Virus record (IMG/VR): IMGVR_UViG_3300043548_000303
Span: 1-22,285 of that record
DNA length: 22,285 nt
DNA from: a virus
Reading direction: 5' to 3' (one strand)
Numbering within the stretch: the first letter of the stretch is position 1; every line of letters begins with the position of its first letter. The position numbers and the translations under genes are program-made. Below are positions 5,878-14,351 of this stretch, one piece after another. Under the pieces are notes generated by a model. The model was not told where the DNA came from and searched no databases. It was given only the letters and a program-made list of their open reading frames with translations.

Positions 5878-8336
5878 AGTACGAATACGACGAGGAGGAC
5901 AAATATGTTTCGTTCCATGAGGATGATGACGAGTTAGATACAATCCGTATCCCGCTTCCGCGCCTGGAAGAATGGTATTCTCACCATCTAAAGCGAGAGA
6001 TAACAAGAGAGGAAGCGCTTACTTTTGTCGATGGATATGGATTAAATCCTAAAGATCAAAAGTTTACTTATCAGGAAACACCTGAGAAGATAAAGTTAAT
6101 CTATGAGGTCGTGTTCAATAAGAAACACGCAACTAACAAATCCAAATACAAGGAAGTAGGCGACGTAAGGCTTGAGGACATTTACGAGGAAATTGAGTCC
6201 AATCAGAAGTACTATGCCATGGAGATTGAATGGATCAAACTCCAAATTAAGCGTAGATATGTTGGGTATTGGTGTTTCATCAAAGGAAAACCTACATACA
6301 TCAACGGGGCGAACTACTTCTTCTTGAACTTCTGGACCGTAAAGAATTTTGGAAAAAACAACAACCGTCCAGACTACCGCGACTACCAGCGAAAGATGTT
6401 CCACCTGTTTATGTACGCCTACACCACAGAGGATGCATTTTATAAGCACAAGATTCTGTACCGGGAAAACGGAGTGGTAAAGACAAGGTATTCAAACCAA
6501 GAAGTGAAAAGTGTCGTTGAGGATATGAACGATCAAGGGGTAGAATACTACGTTGAGCCAAACGTAAACGTAACGGTCGGAAGAGGAAAGAGGACTGTGC
6601 ACGGCATTAACTTCGTTTCCGGACGTCGTATCGCCAAGACAGCAATTGCATGTTGTTTTTGTACTTGGGGCACTCTCAATATGCCAGACCAGACCTTTAT
6701 CATCCAGGCGATGAACGAGGATCAGGCTGTTAACAAGATATTTATCAAGCAGATACAAACCCCCGTAAGTAAACTTCCTTTCTTCTTCCGACCACACTAT
6801 CGCGGAAGGATTGAGGCGAAAGAGGGATTACGTTTCCAATATGAAGGAGCAATCGCATCAGCAGCAAGGGCTGGAATCATCCCCGAACAAATGGAATGTT
6901 TCATTACGCCACTCTCGTCGTCGGAAAAGGCGGCGGACGGAGAGGCGGAAATCGCATTTGTCTATCGTGACGAGCCAGCGAAGAAAACGGACGCGAAGGC
7001 GGCAGACCAAAACATCCCGACGTGGTGGTACAACACGATGAAGCCAGCGATCGAGCGAGGTGAGAACATTCGTGGGTTCTGCATCATGCCGTCTACGGTG
7101 GGTGACATGGACACAGGCGGTGGAGCACAGTTCTTTGACATTGCCAACGATTCACACTTCTCTGATCGCAACGAGAACGGAACAACTCCGTCAGGACTCA
7201 TCAACTTTTTTCTGCCCGGTTACTACGCAGTGGAGGGGTACATCGACGAGTACGGTGCAAGCATTATTGACGACCCGAAGGAACCCGTGATGTCCAACGA
7301 AGGCAAGTGGATTACCAAGGGCGCCAAGTCGTATCTGTTAAACCAAGCAGACTACTTCGAGCGCAAGCGGGAATGGCAGAAGCTCATTAAGTTGCAGCAG
7401 AACTTCCCAATGACTTGGAAGCAGGCGTTTGCTGTAATTCCAAAAGACATGGGTATGCCTATCGAGAAGATGCGTGACCGCATATCTGAATTGAAGTTTT
7501 TAAGGACCCCAATAAGCACTAAGGTAAACTTCAAATGGATTGGAGACAAGTTTGGGGGGGATGTTTATGTGGAAAATGACCCTAAGGGGAGTTGGACTAT
7601 GACTTACCTGCCCCCACACGATCAAAGGAACAGAAGAACAGTTGTGACAGCAGAAGAAGGGTATATACCTCCCAAAGAAAGGGGCCCAATATACGCGCCG
7701 GATCCTTCGGTAATGAACAAGTACTTCCTTTGTTGTGACCCGGTAAAGTTCCATAAGCGAAACACAGTAGGTAAAAAGAAGTCAAACGCAGCAGCAGCGG
7801 TTTTCTACAAACGAGATAGTCAGGTAGATCCAGACAGCAAACCTAGAAACGAATGGGTGAGTAACGACTGGATTCTGATTTACAACAGACAAACTGAAGA
7901 CAAGGCTGAGTATCACGAGGAGTGGCTGAAGGCAGCCATATTCCTTGGTGCATATGTTTATCCTGAATGGCCGGATGGAGAAGCTCTAGTGGAATACTTT
8001 AGAGACAATGGGTTTGATGGCTACCTTTTGAAGGATTTGGGGTCTGATGGAAAGCAGGATGCAAGACCGGGAGTATGGGCGGGAGAGGCTGAGAAAAACG
8101 AAATGGCCGGAGACATCATGACGTTCTTCAACAACAATGTTAAGTATGTAAAAATGTGGGAGATAGTAGAAGAATGGAGCCAGATGAGGGGCCTTGATGA
8201 CTTGACCAACCATGACTTGTGTGCCGCTACAGGATGGTGCATGAGGGCTATAAAGAGCAGGATGCCAGACCTTTACAAAGAGGTTTATCAGCCAATAGAA
8301 ATAAAAGGAGGCTTTGCAATGTTTGATGTAGAATGA
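5874..8336 (+). CDS. terL: Terminase large subunit (ATPase plus nuclease)
   Basis: 820 aa, the motor that cuts and packages phage DNA into the prohead. The ATPase half has a deviant Walker A, SGRRIAKT (S249-T256), in which alanine replaces the usual glycine before Lys255. The Walker B is AFVYRDE with D366 and catalytic E367. The RNase H-like nuclease half has three acidic motifs: YFLCCDP (D622), YVYPEWPDG (E698) and NHDLCAA (D781). About 820 aa is long for TerL but suits crAss-like and other large Bacteroidota podoviruses; the N-terminal 150 residues or so precede the ATPase core. It is coupled to the preceding gene by an ATGA overlap and followed by the portal promoter. Arginine codon use switches from mostly CGN to mostly AGR near nt 7500, between the two domains. 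Confidence 0.9.
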   Translation: MKYEYDEEDKYVSFHEDDDELDTIRIPLPRLEEWYSHHLKREITREEALTFVDGYGLNPKDQKFTYQETPEKIKLIYEVVFNKKHATNKSKYKEVGDVRLEDIYEEIESNQKYYAMEIEWIKLQIKRRYVGYWCFIKGKPTYINGANYFFLNFWTVKNFGKNNNRPDYRDYQRKMFHLFMYAYTTEDAFYKHKILYRENGVVKTRYSNQEVKSVVEDMNDQGVEYYVEPNVNVTVGRGKRTVHGINFVSGRRIAKTAIACCFCTWGTLNMPDQTFIIQAMNEDQAVNKIFIKQIQTPVSKLPFFFRPHYRGRIEAKEGLRFQYEGAIASAARAGIIPEQMECFITPLSSSEKAADGEAEIAFVYRDEPAKKTDAKAADQNIPTWWYNTMKPAIERGENIRGFCIMPSTVGDMDTGGGAQFFDIANDSHFSDRNENGTTPSGLINFFLPGYYAVEGYIDEYGASIIDDPKEPVMSNEGKWITKGAKSYLLNQADYFERKREWQKLIKLQQNFPMTWKQAFAVIPKDMGMPIEKMRDRISELKFLRTPISTKVNFKWIGDKFGGDVYVENDPKGSWTMTYLPPHDQRNRRTVVTAEEGYIPPKERGPIYAPDPSVMNKYFLCCDPVKFHKRNTVGKKKSNAAAAVFYKRDSQVDPDSKPRNEWVSNDWILIYNRQTEDKAEYHEEWLKAAIFLGAYVYPEWPDGEALVEYFRDNGFDGYLLKDLGSDGKQDARPGVWAGEAEKNEMAGDIMTFFNNNVKYVKMWEIVEEWSQMRGLDDLTNHDLCAATGWCMRAIKSRMPDLYKEVYQPIEIKGGFAMFDVE

Positions 8337-8340
8337 TTGT

Positions 8341-8374
8341 TTTCAGCTATTTAATAAAAAATTTACTACATTTG
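8341..8374 (+). promoter_or_regulatory. Bacteroidota-type promoter for the portal-scaffold-capsid block
   Basis: TACATTTG (8367-8374) is a full -7 box in the 63-nt gap after the terminase. The upstream box is weaker: TTTC at 8341-8344 with a 22-nt spacer. The expected start site is about 8378, giving a leader of about 22 nt before the portal ATG at 8400. Confidence 0.5.
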
Positions 8375-8399
8375 TGCTGGTAAACTAAATTTACAAGAT

Positions 8400-10796
8400 A
8401 TGATATTACCGCAGATACTCGGCAGCATGTTGTTCCCAAGTGACAACATCCCCGAGATTGACAAGTTAAAGCCAGAGTACGGATTACGTGTTGGACGCGC
8501 TTTATACACTCGTTTTTGTGCCGGTGGTACATATTTTACTTATACGCAATTACCTGAGATGCAGGAAGTTAGAAATTATGGCGCTGGAAATCAGTCTCAG
8601 GAAAGGTATAAAAATTGGTTTACAAACGGGTCTCCTATTGGCACAAAAGGCATAAGTCAAAATGAGGCCAATTCAAGTACTAAGGGATTAAGTAAGGCTC
8701 AGAGAAAAGCAATGGCTAACATTAGCTATGACATTTTCTCTCCAATGAGAAAATTATCGAATGTTCTTCTATCGATTCTTGCAGATAACGACTATAAACT
8801 TGATTGTGTTTCTCTTGATAAAAACATCATCAATAAAAAGAAGCGTCAAAAATATGATTTGTACGCTAAGGCAAATTACACAAATCCACTAGCGCGTCAA
8901 TTAGGTCTGCCAGAGTTTAAGTTACCTTTTGTTCCTAAGGACGAGACAATGCTTGAGATGGCTGACCGTCTTGGTTTTTTCAAGAGCAAATATGAAGTTG
9001 CCTTAGAGAAACTTGCTGAGTCTGGTTTTCGTGCTTCTAACTGGGCGGGTCAGCGTATGGAGTTTAATCGTGACGCGATTGACTTTCACTTCCGTGCCGC
9101 TAAGATTTACAATGATCCAATTACCGGACAGGTAAAGTTTCAGTACATAGATCCTGCCCGAATGGTCATGCTTTGGAATGAAGACAATCAGGAAGAGCCT
9201 GTGGCTATTGGACACATAGAGGCTGAAACTGTTCAGTCTATTTTTGACAAGCTGATTGACGCCGGATTTACTGAGGCACAGATACAGGCGATGGCAAAGT
9301 CGTATGTTCCATACCAAACCAACGTATCAACCATTCCTCAGTGGGCATTTGAGCGCAAAGACTCTACCACAAACCGTTGGGTTTGGATGGATTTTAAGAT
9401 ATACGTGTTAAAGTTTGAATATTTATCTACAGACTACAAACAGTACGTAGAGCGAGTAAACAAGCAGGGATATGGAAGTTATATCCGCAACAACAAGCCG
9501 GTAGACGAGAAGAAGAAGAACCCAAACGACACATATGACGAGGTAAGCTGCAACTACTGGTACGAAGGGTCTTACATCATTTCTGGTACAGGACAAGATA
9601 AAATTTACGAATGGAAGAAGAAACCTAACCAAATGCAGAAGGGCCTTTCTCCAATGAGTTCTTATGTTATTCACCGCATCAATGGTCAGTCTCCGACACG
9701 CAGCGTGAAAGGATTGCTTGATGATTTGATGTTTGCGGTATTGAAGTTACGTGCGGCGGTATGGGCTGCTGCTCCGAAAGGATACAGAATTGATGTCGGC
9801 GAAGCCGCCAACATCAAGATTGGAGGTGTAGAGTACGACCTGTTCGACCTCATGCACATCCACCGTCAAAACGGTATTCAGATTGTCGCTACTAAGTTTA
9901 ACGCGGCAACAGGCAAGTATGTATCTCAGCCATTGGCAGAAATGGACAATGGTTTGGGACCACAAGGCCAAGAATGGCTTGCCCAGATAGCAAATATCCA
10001 AATGATGATCAAGGACCTTATGGGTATTCCGGATGCTATGGCCGCAAGTCCTGACCAATCAGCGGAGCGTTTGGTTGGTGTTATGGAGGCCGACTATGTT
10101 GCTGGTAACCACGCCAACTGGCCGTTACGTGAATCGGAAAGACAATTTAAACAAAAACTTGGTGAAAGAATTATACATCAGGCCAGGATAGATATAGAGT
10201 ACGACCCGAAGATCCGCGAGTTTTATGAAGCAATTATTGGTGAGACAATGATTAACGCCCTGGATGATATTGAGGGATTGTCTTTGGATCAGCTCGCAAT
10301 TACATGCAAGGTTCTTCCTAATGAAAAGGAAAAGAGTGCTATTTTACAACGCGCTATGCAAATGTCACAGATGCCTACTAAAGATGGTGCTGTTTTGTTG
10401 AGCCCTTCTAGTGTAGAGCGAGTGGCTCAGTTACTGAAAAACGGAGATGTTGACGAGGCGTTGTGGTTCATGGCAACAGAGGAAACAGAGGCACGCCAGA
10501 GAGAGCAGCAATACTCTCAGATGATGTTGCAGCAAACTATTCAGGGTCAGCAAGAATCTGCCATTGTAACGGAAGAGGCTAAGAGACAGACCATGATGCA
10601 AAAGATGCAAATGGAGATTGCGGCACACAGAGAAAAGGCTAACCTTGACCTCATGAAAGAACAGCAGTTGGCTAAGATGAAGGCTGATGCAGATTACCAA
10701 GTACAAATGCTCAAGGGACAACAGGCGTTAGAAGAAATAAATCTTGAGGCTACTCTTGAGGCTGAGTTAGGAAACGAAATAACAGGTAGAGTATAA
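8400..10796 (+). CDS. Portal protein
   Basis: 798 aa. It would form the dodecameric ring at the unique capsid vertex through which DNA enters and leaves. Size and position (after TerL, before scaffold and capsid) match the roughly 800-aa portals of crAss-like phages. The core region has a long helical stretch (about 440-560) containing KLRAAVWAAAPKGYRIDVG, IQMMIKDLMGIPDAMAASPD (typical of the portal stem, with its Gly-Ile-Pro and Ala-Ser-Pro turns) and ERLVGVMEADYVAG. The last 100 residues or so are an uninterrupted Gln/Met/Lys/Glu-rich coiled coil (EARQREQQYSQMMLQQ through KAEADYQ-like repeats), the portal barrel or scaffold-contact region. The ATG at 8400 follows a short AT-rich leader. The next gene starts 5 nt after the stop. 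Confidence 0.85.
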   Translation: MILPQILGSMLFPSDNIPEIDKLKPEYGLRVGRALYTRFCAGGTYFTYTQLPEMQEVRNYGAGNQSQERYKNWFTNGSPIGTKGISQNEANSSTKGLSKAQRKAMANISYDIFSPMRKLSNVLLSILADNDYKLDCVSLDKNIINKKKRQKYDLYAKANYTNPLARQLGLPEFKLPFVPKDETMLEMADRLGFFKSKYEVALEKLAESGFRASNWAGQRMEFNRDAIDFHFRAAKIYNDPITGQVKFQYIDPARMVMLWNEDNQEEPVAIGHIEAETVQSIFDKLIDAGFTEAQIQAMAKSYVPYQTNVSTIPQWAFERKDSTTNRWVWMDFKIYVLKFEYLSTDYKQYVERVNKQGYGSYIRNNKPVDEKKKNPNDTYDEVSCNYWYEGSYIISGTGQDKIYEWKKKPNQMQKGLSPMSSYVIHRINGQSPTRSVKGLLDDLMFAVLKLRAAVWAAAPKGYRIDVGEAANIKIGGVEYDLFDLMHIHRQNGIQIVATKFNAATGKYVSQPLAEMDNGLGPQGQEWLAQIANIQMMIKDLMGIPDAMAASPDQSAERLVGVMEADYVAGNHANWPLRESERQFKQKLGERIIHQARIDIEYDPKIREFYEAIIGETMINALDDIEGLSLDQLAITCKVLPNEKEKSAILQRAMQMSQMPTKDGAVLLSPSSVERVAQLLKNGDVDEALWFMATEETEARQREQQYSQMMLQQTIQGQQESAIVTEEAKRQTMMQKMQMEIAAHREKANLDLMKEQQLAKMKADADYQVQMLKGQQALEEINLEATLEAELGNEITGRV

Positions 10797-10801
10797 AACA
10801 T

Positions 10802-11863
10802 ATGGAAAACAACGAATTGAACAATCAAAATGAGTTGGTAAACGAAGAATTAACCAACCAAGGAACTGAACATGTTAATGAAGAGGTATCCCCACAAGAT
10901 AGCCCGTGGTTTGCTGCTTATGGGTACGATAGCGAGGATTCGTTTAAAAATGAGTTCGAGCAATTACGGTCATACAAAGGTTTGGCGGAAGAGTTAACCC
11001 ATAAACAAAAGGAGATAGAGGATGGTTTAGCGCTTTTGCAGGAGGCAGACGATCCATTTGGCGGCATCGAAGAGGCTCGCACAATGGTTGCTTTTGGTAA
11101 AAAGGGTATCAACTCGTCTATAGCCAACCAGATCGTGTCCTCTAACCCCGACAGCTTGATGGAAGACCCCTTGAAGGCACTAGTCCTTGCTGAGGCGGTA
11201 AAGAATCCAGATAAATTTAAGCGACTTGGCCAGTCAACTATTGAGGAAGCCATTCGTGAAAAGTATAACTTAGGTGACGGAGAATATTACGCTACAGCCC
11301 TTTTAAAGTCTGATGCAATCGATGCTATTGAGATGATTGAAAAGACCAAAAAAGATGTTGAAACAGTAAAGAATCCTTTTACCTTTGCAAAAGAGCTAAA
11401 GAGCCAAAGTCAAAAACAGATTGCGGAAAGACAGACTATAGCACTTACCGAGGCAGAGTCCTACGGTAAGCAGCTAAAGGAGGTCCCCTACAAATTCGGC
11501 GATACGGAAGTTTCGTTACAAGTTTCAAACGAAGAGGTCGAATCGATTTTGAAGTCGCAGTATGCTGGTTATTTAGGTCAAGCCTTTGATACCACCACAA
11601 AGGAAGGTAAACAAGCGGTGCGTGAATGGTTAACAAATCAAATCCTCATTCATAAGGTTCAGTCTGGGGATCTCGGTGTTCAAATAGCCAAGTCACTTAC
11701 TGCTCAAACCGAAAAAAAGGTGGTACGCGAGGTCTACAATGGTCAGCCTAAGACGCCGAACCGTGTAGGCAAAACGTCTGTAGACAACAAGGGACTTACC
11801 CCGGCTCAAAGAGATCTCATGGAGCGTGGTATTGCCTTACCGTCACAGATGCTAAAATCATAA
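10802..11863 (+). CDS. Capsid scaffolding protein
   Basis: 353 aa, very acidic and Asn/Gln/Glu-rich at the N-terminus (MENNELNNQNELVNEE), then mostly predicted helix and coiled coil (FEQLRSYKGLAEELTHKQKE, later IEMIEKTKKDVETVKN), with a basic C-terminal tail (PKTPNRVGKTSVDNKG, then LTPAQRDLMERGI). An acidic helical protein with a basic end, encoded between portal and major capsid protein, is the classic scaffold layout, the basic tail being the usual capsid-binding part. It has no protease motif, so prohead maturation would need another factor. It starts 5 nt after the portal stop and ends 25 nt before the capsid gene. The call rests on position and composition. Confidence 0.72.
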   Translation: MENNELNNQNELVNEELTNQGTEHVNEEVSPQDSPWFAAYGYDSEDSFKNEFEQLRSYKGLAEELTHKQKEIEDGLALLQEADDPFGGIEEARTMVAFGKKGINSSIANQIVSSNPDSLMEDPLKALVLAEAVKNPDKFKRLGQSTIEEAIREKYNLGDGEYYATALLKSDAIDAIEMIEKTKKDVETVKNPFTFAKELKSQSQKQIAERQTIALTEAESYGKQLKEVPYKFGDTEVSLQVSNEEVESILKSQYAGYLGQAFDTTTKEGKQAVREWLTNQILIHKVQSGDLGVQIAKSLTAQTEKKVVREVYNGQPKTPNRVGKTSVDNKGLTPAQRDLMERGIALPSQMLKS

Positions 11864-11888
11864 TTAACTATTAAAAAAATTTAATAAA
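11864..11888 (+). promoter_or_regulatory. A-rich translation-initiation region of the capsid gene
   Basis: The 25-nt gap before the capsid ATG is TTAACTATTAAAAAAATTTAATAAA-like: almost pure A/T, with no Shine-Dalgarno sequence. Unstructured A-rich leaders are the usual strong translation-initiation signal in Bacteroidota. The same type precedes the gene at 13419 (A-rich stretch 13396-13418). Confidence 0.45.
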
Positions 11889-13349
11889 ATGGCATTTGTA
11901 GTAAGTGACCCAATTGCACCCCCTATCAGTACGGGTGCAATGAACTTCGGGGGCATCCAGAACAACTGGGATGCAATCATGGAAGACTTTGATGCGGTAG
12001 CATATCTTCCATTTGGTGATGAGTATTTCGATGCGATGAACCAGATCATGAACGCAGTAGGTAACCGCGAAATCGCGAAGAACCCACGTGTTCGTTGGTT
12101 TGAAATGACCCGCATGGAAGCTCCAATTACTGTTACCTCAGCTGGTGCAAATCCAGGTCCGTATACAGTAACTTTGGACGGTACCAGCATTACAACTGTT
12201 GGCGGTGTAGACTACTCTTGGCCAGCGGTTGGAGACATCTGGAGAAATGCTGCCACTGGTGCTCTATACCAGATCACAGCAAAGAATCCGAATGATGCTG
12301 CTGAAGTTACCATGGCGCCATTAATCACAACAGGCGCAGCAGGTCCTAGTGGTTTGATGTTCTACGTAGGTAACTCAGCTGGTGAAAACACTGGTGCTTA
12401 CGCTTCTAAGTTTACATTCGACACGGTTCACACCTCTCCTTTGCAGACTTTCCGTAACGACACCACCTCTAGCTCAGAGGCGCTTTACAACCAGCTTTGG
12501 TACTCACAGTTGGAGAACGGGGTTCAGACTCCATACTCTAACTCACGTGACATCATCTACTTGCAGCGTGAGCACCAAGTTGCCTTGGTAAACACGTTCT
12601 TTGCCGGTGTTCCATCTACATCTACAGGTTACAACGCTACCATTACACCTACGTCTTTCCAGACCACACAAGGTTTGGTAAACGCGATTGAAAACAACCA
12701 ATCTGGCGCAAACGGTGGTGGTATCAATACTGCGATATCAATTGGCGGTGGAGCTGGTGCTGGAATTGATATTGAAGACTTCTACGCAATGGAAGCTGCT
12801 TTGACCTCACAGGACGGTTCTGTAAAGAACTATATGGTGTGGACAAGCGGTTACATGCAAGCCCAATTAGAGCAAGCGCTTTTCCAAGCTGCTGGCCCAG
12901 GTGCTTCAGCGCTTAACTACAACGTGACCGTTAACAAGACTCAGTTGGAGAAGACCTTCTGGGGCGAGGGCGCTTACGCTGACTTGATGAGTCGTACATT
13001 CTCATTCAACAACCTCGTGTTTAATAACAAGAACTTCGCGTTTGTTCGTATGGGCATCTTCGACAACCCAACAATGTTCGGTGCTGGTGCTGACGCTACT
13101 GATAACCCTTGGAAACAATACGCGTTCTTCATTCCATTGAGCACCAATGGAGGTGTTGACGATGGTATGGGTAACATGGGTAAGTATATCCGCGTATGTC
13201 ACAAGCCAGGAGCATTCATGAACATGTGGCAGACAGGTGGTCGTGCAGCAGCTAACAAGACTGATGTATGGCAGCTCGGTGTTCACATCGTATCTGAAGT
13301 AGCTTACAAGTTTGTAAACGCTAACAAGTACGGTCTGTTCACAGTCTAA
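11889..13349 (+). CDS. Major capsid protein (HK97-type, crAss-like size)
   Basis: 486 aa, close to the roughly 490-aa capsid proteins of crAss-like phages, and directly after the scaffold gene. The N-terminus (MAFVVSDPIAPPISTGAMNF) resembles an N-arm. A beta-rich segment at about 83-160 (ANPGPYTVTLDG, then AVGDIWRNAATGALYQI) reads like a surface insertion domain. The rest is rich in Gly, Ala, Asn, Phe and Tyr, including DFYAMEAALTSQDGSVKNYM in a likely spine helix/strand region. There is no delta-domain or cleavage site that I can identify. The leader is strongly A-rich and a powerful terminator follows 13 nt after the stop, both typical of the most abundant virion protein. Codon use is more uniform than in the neighbours, consistent with high expression. 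The HK97 fold is inferred from family and position. Confidence 0.85.
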   Translation: MAFVVSDPIAPPISTGAMNFGGIQNNWDAIMEDFDAVAYLPFGDEYFDAMNQIMNAVGNREIAKNPRVRWFEMTRMEAPITVTSAGANPGPYTVTLDGTSITTVGGVDYSWPAVGDIWRNAATGALYQITAKNPNDAAEVTMAPLITTGAAGPSGLMFYVGNSAGENTGAYASKFTFDTVHTSPLQTFRNDTTSSSEALYNQLWYSQLENGVQTPYSNSRDIIYLQREHQVALVNTFFAGVPSTSTGYNATITPTSFQTTQGLVNAIENNQSGANGGGINTAISIGGGAGAGIDIEDFYAMEAALTSQDGSVKNYMVWTSGYMQAQLEQALFQAAGPGASALNYNVTVNKTQLEKTFWGEGAYADLMSRTFSFNNLVFNNKNFAFVRMGIFDNPTMFGAGADATDNPWKQYAFFIPLSTNGGVDDGMGNMGKYIRVCHKPGAFMNMWQTGGRAAANKTDVWQLGVHIVSEVAYKFVNANKYGLFTV

Positions 13350-13362
13350 TCTTAGTAAACTC

Positions 13363-13394
13363 AAAATGGGGAGGGGGAAACCCCTCCCTATTTT
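13363..13394 (+). terminator. Strong intrinsic terminator after the capsid gene
   Basis: A 14-bp stem (13363-13376 with 13381-13394, core GGGGAGGGG/CCCCTCCC with one G-U pair) is closed by a GAAA tetraloop, and its right arm ends in the TTTTT run that continues to 13395. I see no TAnnTTTG box between it and the next gene, so downstream genes probably depend on read-through. Confidence 0.85.
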
Positions 13395-13418
13395 TAACAA
13401 ACAAAAAAATAAAACGAT

Positions 13419-14348
13419 ATGTTATTTGATTTAAGCAACAACCAAGCGGTAGATGTTCCGGAATGGGCAGAACAGGAAATGAAAAACGACTTCCCTTACT
13501 TCTTTAATGAAAAAAGGCCAGTTGTTTTGCGCATCAAAGACCAATACAAAATAAAGACCTATAAGGTTCCAACTAACAACACAGATGCTGAACCAATTTT
13601 GATGGTTCAGTCTCCGGGAGCTTTTTCTGTAAAAACGAAGGGTAATTTTTACGACAAGGAGGGCGAGTCTGAGTACACACTGCTTTACACGACCACGGCA
13701 CCAAGTAACATTGGTGGAGTTTACAGATATGGCAACACTCGCCTAAATATAAATGATGGATTTACAGTCCAGCCACATCAAAAAGACTTGTTGTTTTACC
13801 TTCAATACATCTGTCCGGTTATTGACGGAAACAAGTCACTTTACAAGTCTGGAAAGCAGAAGTTTATTTATGAGAAAAAAGATGTTGATGCTAAGTCTAA
13901 GATCAACGCAGCCAAGGCAGCACGTGAGCTTGAAGACCTCATCTACTTTAATCTTGACTACAAGACCATCCTAAAAGCTATGGAAGGCTTGGGTATGAAG
14001 CCTTTGTTCACTGAAGAGGAGACCCGCGTAGCACTTCATGACGCTATCAAGAAGGGAAGCGAAACATTCAAAAAGAATGCGTTCGAGATCATCGGCTCAT
14101 CTAAGCCTCAGGAGTCTAAGGCTCCAGAGGGAGAGTCTATCCATGAATTAGTTAACCGTCTTTTGAATGAGAATTTTATCAAAAATGAAGACGGAATGTG
14201 GTATATTCGCGACCGTAGAGGCGATGGAACAAAGTGGTTGAAGACACCATTTTTTGAATCAGCGCAGACGGGTAGCGAGGCTGCATTTGCTCTGATTGAC
14301 CACCTCAAGGTAAATGAAGAATTATTAGGCAAATTAAGAAAAATATAA
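13419..14348 (+). CDS. Hypothetical virion or morphogenesis protein
   Basis: 309 aa, not recognised. The N-terminal 120 residues or so are beta-rich (RPVVLRIKDQYKIKTYKVP, then SEYTLLYTTTAPSNIGGVYRYG). The middle is helical and charged (KKDVDAKSKINAAKAARELE, with TILKAMEGLGMKPLFTEEET). After a Pro/Glu/Ser linker at about 235-245, a small C-terminal domain (HELVNRLLNENFIKNEDGMW, then RRGDGTKWLKTPFFE) looks separately folded. It has no signal peptide or membrane segment. The gene sits behind the capsid terminator and 3 nt before the fibre-like gene, the place where crAss-like phages carry capsid accessory or head proteins. That suggests a minor virion component, but the sequence itself does not identify one. 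Expression should be well below that of the capsid. Confidence 0.75.
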   Translation: MLFDLSNNQAVDVPEWAEQEMKNDFPYFFNEKRPVVLRIKDQYKIKTYKVPTNNTDAEPILMVQSPGAFSVKTKGNFYDKEGESEYTLLYTTTAPSNIGGVYRYGNTRLNINDGFTVQPHQKDLLFYLQYICPVIDGNKSLYKSGKQKFIYEKKDVDAKSKINAAKAARELEDLIYFNLDYKTILKAMEGLGMKPLFTEEETRVALHDAIKKGSETFKKNAFEIIGSSKPQESKAPEGESIHELVNRLLNENFIKNEDGMWYIRDRRGDGTKWLKTPFFESAQTGSEAAFALIDHLKVNEELLGKLRKI

Positions 14349-14351
14349 AAG

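Noticed and set aside
7551-7560. Run of seven G in the terminase gene as a possible frameshift site
   Set aside because: The frame continues without interruption through the nuclease motifs D622, E698 and D781, and no alternative frame product is visible. It is just Gly-Gly codons.
8337-8399. Possible small gene or tRNA in the terminase-portal gap
   Set aside because: The 63-nt gap is too short for a tRNA, has no cloverleaf arms, and contains only the promoter-like box.
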